A stretch of 64,000 nt of DNA from Sabellastarte sp. h YS-2021 (lineage: Eukaryota; Annelida; Polychaeta; Sabellida; Sabellidae), in assembly GCA_964017235.1 (NCBI GenBank), contig OZ024931.1, positions 99,466,221 through 99,530,220 on the forward strand. Direction: 5' to 3'. The translations under genes were made by a program, and so were the position numbers. Below the pieces are notes generated by a model. That model saw only the letters and a program-made list of their open reading frames with translations. It had not been told where the DNA came from and made no database searches. Of this stretch, positions 54,401-64,000 are shown in pieces; position 1 is the first letter of the stretch; every line of letters begins with the position of its first letter.

Positions 54401-55870
54401 ACCCAAAGGTGCAACAAGATTTTAAAGGTCAAGGTCACTACGGCAAGGTAAAAGGTCTAATTAAGGTCACACCATGATAATACACACCTATAGCCAATAA
54501 CCAATGTCCCTACCAAGTATCAACTTCCTACACCTTACGGTTTCCGAGATACAGCCCTGACGATTTTATAGGTCAAGGTCACTATGGCAAGGTCAAAGGT
54601 CAAATCAAGGTCACACCATGATGCTGCACACCTACACCCCCTAGCCAATGTCTCTACCAAATATCAACTTCCTGCACCTAACAGTTTCCGAGATAAAGCC
54701 CGGACAATATTTTATAGGTCAAGGTCACTACAGCAAGGTTAAAGGTCAAATCAAGGTCAGACCATGACGTTGCACACCTACACCCCCTAATCAATATCCC
54801 TACCAAGTATCAACTTCCTACACCTTACGGTTTCCGAGATATAGCCCAGACAACATTTTATAGGTCAAGGTCACTACGGTAAGGTCAAAGGTCAAATCAA
54901 GGTCAGACCATGTGGCTGCACACCTACACCCCCTAAGCAATATCCCTACCAAGTATCAACTTCCTACACCTTACGGTTTCTGAGATATAGACCTGACAAG
55001 ATTTTATAGGTCAAGGCCACTACGGCAAGGTCAAAGGTCAAATCAAGGTCACACCATGACGTTGCACACCTACACCCCCTAGCCAATATCCGTACCACAT
55101 ATCAACTTCCTACACCTTACAGTTTCTGAGATATAGCCCGGACAACATTTTATAGGTCAAGGTCACTACGGCAAGGTCGTTGCACACCTACACCCCCTAA
55201 CCAATGTCCCTACCAAATATCATCTTCCCAAGCCTTACATTTTCCGAGATATAGCAAGGACAACATTTTATAGGTCAAGGTCACTATGGCAAGGTCAAAA
55301 GGTCAAATCAAGGTCAGACCATGACGTTGCACACCTACACCCCCTAACCAATATCCCTACCAAGTATCAACTTCCTACACCTTACGGTTTCCGAGATATA
55401 GCCCGGACAAGATTTTATAGGTTAAGGTCACTACGGCAAGGTCAAAGGTCAAATCAAGGTCAGACTATGACGTTGCACAAATACAGCCCCTAACCAATAT
55501 CCCTACCAAGTATCAACTTCCTACACCTTACGGTTTCCGAGATATAGCCCGGACAAGATTTTATAGGTTAAGGTCACTACGGCAAGGTCAAAGGTCAAAT
55601 CAAGGTCAGACTATGACGTTGCACAAATACAGCCCCTAACCAATGTCCCGACCAAGTATCAACTTCCTACACCTTACAGTTTCCGAGATATAGCCCGGAC
55701 AAGATTTTCAAACTCAAAGTCACTACGGCAAGGTCAAAGGTCAAATCAAGGTCAGACCATGACGTTGCACAGCTACACCCCCTAACCAATGTCCCTACCA
55801 AGTATCAACTTCCTACACCTTACGGTTTCTGAGATACAGCCCGGACAAACTATTTCCCGCCGCCCGCCCG
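54400..55870. repeat. 146-bp satellite array with nuclear-receptor-like half sites
   Basis: About ten monomers. The word ggtcaaggtc (or ggttaaggtc) recurs at 54571, 54717, 54863, 55009 and 55155, exactly 146 bp apart; one unit has a 28-bp deletion (55155-55273). Each unit has caaggtcaaaggtcaaatc, which contains AGGTCA-A-AGGTCA (a DR1 arrangement), plus a further caaggtca. Diverged inverted copies are at 22600-22990. Confidence 0.93.
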
Positions 55871-56139
55871 CCCATCCGGACACCTTAAGGCCTGTGGGGT
55901 AAAAACTGGTAGCAAAAACACCTGTTGATAGTTCAATCGCCAAAAAAAGAATGACTTACTTCTATTCTTATGCCCATGGCAGAGTGAATTAGGTCACCAG
56001 GGGTCAAAGAGTAGCAAGTAGATAGGTTTAATTAGGGTCTCCCCTTTAATGGTAAACTCTATGTATGGTGTATCATATGTGGTGGTCACCAAACGTCTAG
56101 CCGTCCTAACCGAAATGTTTTCATATGGTAGGGTATATT
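55871..56139. other. Intron stretch with dispersed repeat
   Basis: 55905-56010 matches 30437-30535 (ctgttgatagttcaatcgcc, atggcagagtgaattaggtc). ccgcccgcccgcccatccgg precedes it. No gene. Confidence 0.55.
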
Positions 56140-56425
56140 ACATTTTTATGAAATAAAATACAGAAACTGAGGTAGTTTCAGTGTCCAATGACAAGGATAT
56201 CCATATAAAATATTGAATTTCTTTGCTAGCAACAAAATACATGTATATATTGAGGTGGCCAACGAGAAGAAGGAAGTCGCATTCTTTGTCACTATCTAGA
56301 TCACCTCAGTGTTGAAGGCATTGGGCCAGTATTATGCTCATCTTTCTTGAGTTGGTCAGGATGCCTGCAGCCACCTGAGATAGCATTCAGTTCCACAAGT
56401 TATTGTATCATAATAAAATGGACTA
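56140..56425 (-). mobile_element. Old right end of a family A-like DIRS element
   Basis: cagaaactgaggtagtttca and tccaatgacaaggatatcc match the 5' UTR of A2 (13870-13910); ggccaacgagaagaaggaag, then a decayed agtcccac-like terminus (cagttccacaagttattg) and aataaaat end it. Only the 5' end survives. It lies ~190 bp from the donor of the ZZEF1-like exon. Confidence 0.65.
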
Positions 56426-56612
56426 TTTAGTCACTAAAATAGAAAGATGGTGCAATGTTGATAAAGAGTTACTGTAATAAGTGAAAAATTTAAATTATTT
56501 AATAAAACAACATAACCTTAATTGTCTTTTTCATCATGAAAACTACTTATTTTCTAAAGATATTTAGCAGAAGGGTTCACAGTTACACATGTAGCATGAC
56601 GTGCTGACTCAC

Positions 56613-56846
56613 ATGAGGTGCACAATATCATGGTCATCTGTATGTTTACCACCCGGCTTGACCCCACCGGCATAGCATGGAGAGCAGAGGTCCATATCAG
56701 GGCACTGCAAGCAGCGGAACCTGCGGCCAGGCAGTGTGGTGCCACACCCATCGCAGCTGATCTCCACCTCAAGCAGGTCACAAAACTGAGCCACAAACAT
56801 CTGGGTCGCCTGCCGGTGCTCAGACTTCTTGCTCTGCTTCTCATAC
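56613..56846 (-). CDS. ZZEF1: ZZEF1-like exon: first ZZ-type zinc finger
   Basis: Acceptor ttttgcacttgcag, then 1 + 77 codons + 2 bases, then donor GTGAGT. The translation has EISCDGCGTTLPG, RCLQCPDMDLCSPCYAGGVK and a DDHDIVHL ending, a canonical ZZ finger with Cys pairs and His ligands. Family knowledge: ZZEF1 is a large protein with EF-hand, DOC/APC10-like, CUB and two adjacent ZZ domains; its ZZ fingers bind histone H3 tails. The dangling AT joins the G of the exon at 24688 to form Met in frame, so the two exons are consecutive. Confidence 0.87.
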
Positions 56847-57180
56847 CTGCAAGTGCAAAAGCATTTTGTACAGTTAAATGTGACGATGTATAAGAGCCTT
56901 CAGCCAAAGGAAGAAATCAACACGACCATACAATTATTGTCTATATGTATTGCAAAGAAAGAAACCAAGACTGAAAAGAGTCAACCTAAATATACCTTTA
57001 TAAGTTACAAAGTTTACTCCGTGGAATGCAAAGCTGTATCATAGACAAATTGTTGTGCATCCTCCAATGGCAAGACAAATACAATTTGATTGACCAAACG
57101 TAGATTTAAAAGTGTTTTAAAGCTGCAAAAGCTCTGATATGAGTTTTAACTTAAACTCAACTAGATCTAGCAAGTTTTGC
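56847..57180. other. Intron sequence upstream of the first ZZ exon
   Basis: Branch point and pyrimidine region of the acceptor lie at 56847-56890. Nothing else is recognised. Confidence 0.55.
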
Positions 57181-59350
57181 TTTTCTATTCGAAAAGCTGA
57201 GGAGCAGGGATTACTCTGAGGAATGCACTTGATTCAACCTGGAGAGTGAGTTTGCTATCATACTGAGGCAGTTTCGAATGTGTCTGGCCCTGAGGGATTT
57301 TAAAGGTGATAGCACCAATTCATTATTTCCCAAAGAAGGGCACACATCTCCATGCATTAATTGTTGTGCTGTCTGTATCTACTAGAACTGACTGCTGCAG
57401 AAACTGATTTTGGAAATGTTTGACGGCCAGAAAGACTGCCTTTAGCTCTAACATACTGATGTACACAAATTTTATCAAGCGCGAGCCTCGCTAGAGCTCG
57501 CCCTTCTACAGATCAGTTCTTTTTTTTTTTTTTTCCGGATATTGATGAAATTGACAACACCTGTTGATCTGATTTTACCTCTCTTGCTTTCCAATAACTA
57601 AAAGGACACATGTTCTTTTGGCTTTTTCCTACACATATGTCCTTTTGTCTCTGGACTTTGATGAAATTGACAATACCTGTGGATTCTGAATTTCCCTCTC
57701 TTGCTTTCCAATAGCTAAAAGGACACATGACTCTGATGGCTTTGTGCTCGCGCTAGGGGACCAAAACACCATTTGGTCTTGTTTTGGAGGAAACCACTTG
57801 CCACTGGCATGGTCTTGATTAAAGTGAGTGCCTCAACCGTATTTTAAGGCATCCTAAGTAGCAAGATATCATGCTCTTTTGGGTGAAGTTTTTTTAACCT
57901 TTTAGTATATTTTGGGGATCGACACACTTCAGATAAGCTGAGATGGACTAGGTACAAGGAAGGTACTTGTTCTATGACTGAGAAAATCTGCAGTACTGCT
58001 TGAAGTGCTACTAGATAGGTCTCATATACAGGCACCCTTCTGCAATCATCTTTCCATTGCTGCAATGAAACCAATTAACATCAATGATCCTACACTTAAG
58101 ACAGATTTCTGGTTCATCTTTTGGATTAACATACAGTTTTTACCATGTCTCTTGGGTGGGTGTCACAATTAAGACTTCTATTCAAATGATACTTGTAGCC
58201 CACAAAACAGATGGGTTGGGGAAAAGTTTAGATTTTTGTTTGTTTATTATCTCTCCCAGATCTGATATGAGATTTACTATTGTTTGAGTTTACTGAAGGG
58301 CCTCCTGTTTGATTATACAGCCTGTCAGCTAAGTGCTGGTCAATCCTTACACCCCTTGAGTGCACCATGATTTTGATTTCCTTGGCCATCAGAGTGAATA
58401 GCTATTGGTGGATAGGTAAGTGCAGGTAGGACTGATCTATAGTGAAAACACATTCACCAATGTTTGAAGATACCCTTATATATAAACTCCCCAGTTTCTA
58501 TCTTGAATTTGTGTACTTACAAATGGGATTTTAGATGGTTTAAGTCTATCATGGGTCTCAAATTGCCTTGGCACTTGGTTAACAGGGGCTGTATTCACAA
58601 AAGGGATCAAGCTCAGAATGAGCCAAAAATCAGCACAAGTTGAGGCAAAAATTGGATCAGGATAATGTTTGTATTCACAAAGAAGTTGAGCCTAATTTTC
58701 AGCCAACTTTCAGCTCTGAATGTTTTTGAAGAAATTTTTAGGATTCTATGGGGGTTTGCCCCATATAGAATTGTTCTGGGCAACCTTAGCAATGAGGCTC
58801 ATACTGGAAATAGATCTTCTGCTACATCATTGCACTATGAGATACACTTACTGAGGCTGGCAGAGTAGTTTTGGTCAGAGTTATTGCACCTTGCAGAAAC
58901 ATCTGTGTCCCTAAAGACAGTATGAGGAGCCCTACTGTATCAGTAGCTGATCCTTTTGAACCACAGATCTTTAGAAATTCCCTAGTCAGATCTTGAGCTT
59001 TCTCCTCAATGGGGGTATTGAGTCCTGGACCACTCTTGAGTCAGGAGCCTTAATGAATTTGCCAAAAGGCAGAGTTATTATCCTTTTTGTAAAAGGTGTT
59101 CAAAATAGTTGTTCCCAGGCAAATAGCTGGATGATCCATTTGGGTGCACATCTGAAACTTTTAAAAGGTTCAGTTCTGAATTTGTGATACAGGGATGTCT
59201 GACCTGGGATAGGGACCTTACAAAGGTACCCCACAAAGTCCATGTAAACCAGAATGAGGGGATTAACTGGATCTTTTCCTATAATAGTGGCCCTATAATA
59301 GTGGTGCCTTTAATATGAGCATGGGAGTTCGGCCTTATATGGGTATGGTA
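57180..59350 (-). pseudogene. Ancient DIRS remnant (RNase H, RT, gag order)
   Basis: Nucleotide traces only. RNase H: ctgtctgtatctactagaac and aaagactgcctttagctcta near 57365-57445, matching A1 RNase H. RT: gtcaatccttacaccccttg, gattttgatttccttggcc and tctatcatgggtctcaaat near 58340-58560, matching the YLDD and downstream region. Gag: caggagccttaatgaatttg near 59045. The order fits a minus-strand element. All frames are shattered, so it predates the other copies. Confidence 0.6.
57478..57765. repeat. Small insertion with two ~115-bp units inside the DIRS remnant
   Basis: ttgatgaaattgacaa, acctctcttgctttccaata and ctaaaaggacacatg occur twice (near 57545 and 57660). gcgcgagcctcgctagagctc at the left and tgtgctcgcgctaggg at the right look like inverted ends. 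It separates two parts of the RNase H remnant. Confidence 0.6.
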
Positions 59351-59564
59351 GAATTGAAAGGTTGAGACCCACCTGTGTCTCTGGTGTTTTTAATTTTTTT
59401 AAACTTTTCTGGGCTTTTTTGGTATTTTTCAACTTTGGAGGTCTATCTCAAAGTCTTGGCCCAGAATATATCCAGAGAATGTGAATTCAAACTAGACCTA
59501 TGCATCGGAGAACCAATGCAAAATTGCATCCACCAGAAAGACAACTCACCAAAGCCAGTGAACC
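59350..59564. other. Unassigned stretch
   Basis: No recognisable content. Confidence 0.4.
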
Positions 59565-60290
59565 ATCATTGAAGGAGGGGCCCAAGGTCAAATCTGAACA
59601 CATCAGAAGATTCCCAGCTCATGATTTCCTATAAGTTGGTTTCACATTGCAAACCTCTAGGACCAATAATAAGCAAGTTATAAACACTTTAAAGTTTGCC
59701 TGTCTTCGTTTGACCTTGAAGGAGGGGTCCAAGGCCAAATGTGACCCCATCAAAAGATTCCCAGCCCATGATTTCCTATAAGTTGGTTTCACATTGTAAA
59801 CCTCTAGGATCATAATAAGCGAGTTATAAGCACTTTTAAGTTTGGCAATCCTCGTTTGACCTTGAAGAAGGGGTCCAAGGTCAAATCTGACCATATCACA
59901 AGATTCCCAGCCCATTATTTCCTATAAGTTGGTTTCACATCGTATACCTTTAGGACCAATAATAAGCAATTTATAAGCACTTTTAAGTTTGGCTATCCTC
60001 GTTTTGCCTTGAAGGAGGGGTCCAAGGTCAAATCTGACCACATCAAAAGATTCCCAGCCCATGATTTCGTAAAAGTTGTTTACACATTGCAAACCTCTAG
60101 GACCAATAACAAGCGAGTTATAAGCACTTTTAAGTTGGGCTATCCTCGTTTGACCTTAAAGAAGTGGTCCAAGGTCAAATCTGACCACATCAGAAGATTC
60201 CCAGCCCATTATTTCCTATAGGTAGGCTTCACACTGCAAACATCTAGGACCAATAATAAGGGAGATATAGGCACTTTTGAAGTCCGCTAC
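59565..60290. repeat. ~147-bp tandem repeat, five units
   Basis: gaaggaggggtccaaggtca recurs at 59571, 59718, 59864, 60011 and ~60158 (147, 146, 147, 147). Same family as 30830-31410. Each unit carries ttgaccttgaa, containing a TCAAGGTCA-type extended half site on the opposite strand. Confidence 0.9.
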
Positions 60291-61130
60291 GTGGGATACT
60301 TTGGCACTCCGTGAATGACCTTGAATTTAGAGCTTCAAGGTCAAATGTCTGCAAGGTTGTAGAGGACATGTATATCTGTTATACATATCGCCTATGAAGA
60401 GATTCAATCTTCTACCTATGAGAACCAGCCATTAGAAATTTGGTTTTTCAGAATGAGGTTTATTTCAGTCCCAGAGAAGCTTACCTCCAAATGAAGATAT
60501 CCTGCAAATTTGGTTAACCTAGCTGGTGTTGATTTCCTCTAAGAGCGTTAACGCTGAAAATCTCTCTACGTGTTGCGGCGGCGTAGCAAAAGCTAAACCA
60601 AAGTATCCACCGGATGCCTCCGGTGGATACAATAAGAAGGCATGGTAGAAACTTCCAAACCGAGGATCTTTGGACCCAGAGGAAGGATGGGCTTCACTAG
60701 GCTCTGCAGAGACCAAGGTCGAAGAGCTGAGAGTTCTCTATGGTGACCTTACTGAACTGGCGTTAGCCAAGGGCCCGGCAGTCGCAACTATCTCTTTAAT
60801 TATTTCCGCAGGGGGTTAAAGAATGGTTGCAGAAGGCAGTAGTTTCTTTGGCAAGGGAGGTTGGAAGCTAGGCTGGTTAACCATTGGTTTTTGAAAAAGG
60901 TGGCGGAGATTTCGTCCATTTATTCCAAGATACTGTCCATATATTCTAATTTTGAGTCGAATTTCGATTATAGGCTTAACTTAATAGACGTGGTCTCAGA
61001 GATATCTGAAGGGATCTTTAACAATGAAAGGCCGAATGATGGGTCCTAGAAGACTCCAAAGCTACATTTTGAGGTTATGCGGGGAGGTCTACAAAGAGGG
61101 CACTATCCAAACTTTCCATCTGCAAGTGAG
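60291..61130. other. Non-array stretch with a perfect hairpin and an unidentified ORF trace
   Basis: 60603-60630 is GTATCCACCGGA-TGCC-TCCGGTGGATAC, a perfect 12-bp stem. 60556-60635 resembles 31550-31590. After it, the plus strand gives a frame with KVEELRVLYGDLTELALAKG ending at a stop near 60820, and another, 60861-61049, with FLKKVAEISSIYSKILSIYS. They may be remains of a transposon ORF1; no family is recognised. Confidence 0.4.
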
Positions 61131-61569
61131 ATAAAATAGACCCATTAGCAGCACCTAACATCTGGTTTCCGCAAGTGTAGAAAGGAAAGTTTTGGGCTTG
61201 TACCATTTTTTTTTTTTGCTAGCTTTTATATTCGAGTTGGTGTGAAAGACTCACAGGGAGCAGGGCAATCCTGCCATTTTTCTTACATCTTGCACATAAT
61301 TTCTGAGTATTCCCAATCAGAACAGATGTACATACCAACAGCTGTTTTTGACCTGGTCTAGAGGCCATTAGTTATCTGAAAGCTAAGCAAACCAAAAGAA
61401 AAATTGTAAACTAGAGGATCGCTTGCAAAAAAAAAGAGATAATGTTTTTGCTGAGCAAAAACAAAGAATCCTGAAAAGGATATAAAGGTGAGTGCTAAAG
61501 TATTAAGAAAATGCTCTGCTTTTAGCCTTATACTGTTGTGGCAACCAAAGTCTGTGTAGTCTGCTCTAT
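61131..61569. other. Unassigned stretch
   Basis: No ORF, exon or repeat recognised. Confidence 0.45.
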
Positions 61570-62110
61570 CTAGCACGGTGTTCGAGATATAAGCATTTTT
61601 GTGTTTTGCTTTTTTTGCGAAAAATTCTAAAATTCAAAATGGCCACCATTTTGGGCGAGTTAAATTTTTTTGAAAATTGGGATGGCTACCCTGCAGAGAT
61701 ACCCTGTGGGTTAAAAATTTCGTCGAAATCACTCTATCTCGCACGGTTTTCGAGATGCGAAGAATTCGAAACTTCAAAATGGCCGCCATTTTGGGCGAGA
61801 CAAAATTTTTTGGAAAATTGAGATGGATACTCTGCAGAGATACCCTGTGGGTCAAAAATTTCGTCGAAATCGCTCTATCTAGCACGGTTTTCGAGATATA
61901 AGCATTTTTTGTGTTTTGCAATTTTTGCGAAAAATTCGAAAAAATTCAAAATGGCTGCCAGTTTTGGTGAGACAAAAATTTTTGAAAATTGTGATGGCTA
62001 CTCTGCAGAGATACCCTGTGGGTCAAAAATTTCGTCAAAATCACTCCATCTCGGATAGTTTTCGAGATATAAGCATTTTTGTGTTTTCCTTATTTGGAAA
62101 ATTCGTAATG
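61570..62110. repeat. ~150-170-bp tandem repeat
   Basis: Units with caaaatggccgccattttgg, gagataccctgtgggtcaaa and aatcgctctatctcgcacg near 61640, 61780 and 61950. Related to 50490-50946 and 7854-8110. Confidence 0.88.
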
Positions 62111-63277
62111 ATTAATTAATCATTAATTACTCTGCCATTTCTTAACCAATCACTGCCAAAATCTAATGATTTCCAGATTTTAAAAGAATGAATGTATTTG
62201 CCAAGTTTCAGGTGAATTGATAAAATCCCTTTCAAGTTATTATCCAGACAAGCTTACCCATCGAAAAAAGACATTTTTGGTCATGTGACCTCTCTGATTG
62301 GTCGAAATGTCACTGCAGTATATTCAAAAAAATTCCCCAAGGCTACTGCATACACCTGCCAAATTTGAAAAGAATCCATCCAACGGTTACAGAGTTATAA
62401 GGAAAACGAATTGCGGAGCCGGTGGAGCCTGATTTTCTCCTATACACAAAAAAAAGCGTCCAATGCGGGACGCTTAATTATAACTTAAATTGTACTTAAG
62501 TTGCCGTAACATGGCTGATGAAAGACAGATTTTGGGGCTGTCTAATGCTTCAAACCGTAACTTGGAAAATACCTTAATTTTGCACAAAACAGAAGACAAT
62601 TTATATCTTCACATTCACTTGCCACTGCAAAAATTTACATGTTGCGACATAACAAAGATTGATTTATTGCCTTGTCTGTTGTAAAAGTTACATTTGTACT
62701 AGAGTGAGGGCCAATACTAGTGTCAATATTTTGGTTCTACTGGTTCACCTCTGACAAATGACATTGTAACGGTTCTGCTTAATATTAACATGGTTGACAT
62801 ATATGATGGAAACTTTGCTTGACATTAAAGAAAATCTAATCAAAGAAAATATGTTGCCTACTGTAGTAACTGTTATGTTAGTATTCACCCAAAGTAAAAA
62901 CATGTTAATGTTTTATGACTATTCTCTAGTGTTTTGCAGATGGTAGAATGTTATCTGGGGGCCTCAAAAAAATTCCCCAAGGCTACTGCATACACCTGCC
63001 AAATTTAAAAAGAATCCACCCAACGGTTACAGAGTTATAAGGAAAATGAAATGCGGAGCCGGCGGAGCCTGATTTTCTCCTATACACAAAAAAGCGTCCC
63101 TTGCTTAAGACGCTTAATAATGTTCTTATGTAAGAATATTGGACAACAAGCAATCAGTGCCTGTGAACGGGGTCTGTGTCAGCTGACTGTGTGTTTTGAG
63201 TTTCAGAGTAGAAGTGACAGTAGAAAAGGACACAAAGTTGTGCCCTGCAAATGGTATTCAGAAGGAAAGTAGGTTAA
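62111..63277. repeat. Pair of ~157-bp direct repeats ending in hairpins
   Basis: 62324-62480 and 62964-63120 share aaaaaattccccaaggctac, caacggttacagagttataa and gcggagcc-ggtggagcctga. Each ends in a short stem: AAGCGTCC-aatgcg-GGACGCTT (62454-62475) and AAGCGTC...GACGCTT (63092-63115). Between them (62481-62963) is unassigned AT-rich DNA. 63145-63272 is a copy of the dispersed repeat 30540-30775. Confidence 0.75.
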
Positions 63278-64000
63278 ATTGCAAATTTAATAAGTAAATT
63301 AAATTTTTATAAGTTAATACCCTATCCAATTGCTAATCTGGTCGGCGCAGACCGGCCACCAGAAAAAAACATCAGAAAAAGACGTCCTGTGTTTCCACCG
63401 GCCGGCCAGTCCCAGTACTGTGCAATCGCCAGGTGGCACATCGTACTTCCTTCCTGTCTAGACAGCGTGACGTCATGGCATCTTTTTCGTTGTCTAAACC
63501 TATTAGACCCCTAGTAAGCTGAAAGCCGGGTCAGTGGGAGGGTCTTGGGTGTCCATTGGATAGGGTATTAACTTCTAAAAATTTAATTTACTTATAAAAT
63601 TTGCAATTTTATTGCGTTAATACATCCTATCCAATAGACATTTGCTGAATAACTACTGCTTGGTCGGCAGATAAGTTACTAGGGACTTAAGTGAACTCAT
63701 AAACAAAACTAACAAAAATTCTCCAGGCCTGGGTAGACCTTGAAGTCATTAAACTCTAAAGGCCATGGCCGATTACAAGCAGCCGCTTACCCGGGGCTAT
63801 ACCGACATTGCCCCCCCTTTTTTAAACAGACCTTCTCTGAGGTAGGGGAAGAGAGGGATGAGTTCAGTCCAATAAGAAGTAGAGATAAACCTCCTGAAGG
63901 AAGCACGTGAGAGTTTTTTTTTTTTTTCGGTTTTAATATTTTTTTTTCATTTATATAGACAACTATTTACATACGTACAAATCTCTATATCCTGGGCTAC
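63278..64000 (-). mobile_element. DIRS family B copy 4 (B4), cut by the window end
   Basis: Left ITR from attgcaaatttaataagtaa, hairpin near 63507-63531, ICR 63550-63640 and 3' UTR with C/T tract (~63812) and the gaacctcatccctc-like block. The YR stop would lie just beyond 64000. Inserted in a dispersed repeat right after gaaggaaagtaggtta. Confidence 0.88.
63550..63640. repeat. B4 internal complementary region
   Basis: tgtccattggatagggtatt to aaatttgcaa, then ttttattgcgttaatacatc to ccaatagaca; one base differs in the outer word from B2. Confidence 0.88.

Noticed and set aside
56554-56907. 117-codon ORF over the first ZZ exon
   Set aside because: It is a shadow frame; the ZZ finger pattern and both splice sites belong to the neighbouring frame.
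60861-61049. 62-codon plus-strand ORF as a host gene
   Set aside because: No recognisable domain, no splice context, and it follows a stop-broken frame; most likely transposon debris.

Overview
This window looks like a piece of an invertebrate animal nuclear genome, most plausibly a mollusc and perhaps a bivalve. Two exons with good splice sites encode the paired ZZ zinc fingers of a ZZEF1-like protein, a metazoan gene, on the minus strand (56613-56846, then 24533-24688). They join in phase across one intron of about 31.9 kb. Nearly everything else is repetitive DNA in that intron or in its neighbours. The mollusc guess rests on exact ~155-bp satellites and tRNA-derived SINEs with an (AATA)n-type tail; it is inference.

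The dominant content is DIRS-type tyrosine-recombinase retrotransposons, all on the minus strand. Each longer copy reads, from high to low coordinate: 5' inverted terminal repeat (ITR), gag, reverse transcriptase-RNase H with a methyltransferase-like segment, tyrosine recombinase (YR), conserved hairpins, an internal complementary region (ICR) and the 3' ITR. Family A (termini with accatgtgggact): A1 1590-7853, A2 8216-14032 plus 22211-22302, A3 25350-26532, A4 26863-27560, and an old end at 56140-56425. Family B (termini with tatccaatggaca): B0 14033-15912, B1 16155-22210, B2 34908-41147, B3 50947-53719, B4 63278 to the window end. Family C, a relative of A: 43733-50160. A very decayed copy lies at 57180-59350. 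B2 is the best preserved, with an intact 663-codon gag and an intact YR.

Layout: 1-1589 satellite and its tail; 1590-22302 A1, A2 and the nested B0/B1; 22303-24400 repeats and a LINE fragment; 24533-24688 ZZEF1 exon; 24689-34907 satellites, A3, A4 and small DNA transposons; 34908-41147 B2; 41148-43732 intron and a short repeat array; 43733-50160 element C with two SINEs; 50490-53719 repeats and B3; 54400-55860 a 146-bp satellite; 56613-56846 ZZEF1 exon; 57180-63277 DIRS relic and further arrays; 63278-64000 B4.

Within the elements, gag should form the particle, RT-RNase H makes cDNA, the ITR/ICR pair allows circle formation, and the YR inserts the circle without target duplication. The window shows this directly: a B insertion splits an A2 terminal repeat with no duplicated target bases. 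The most novel-looking signal is in family B: the gag stop is TGA followed by CAATCA, which fits the CARYYA readthrough context, and the same frame continues into a cysteine-rich domain in three copies.
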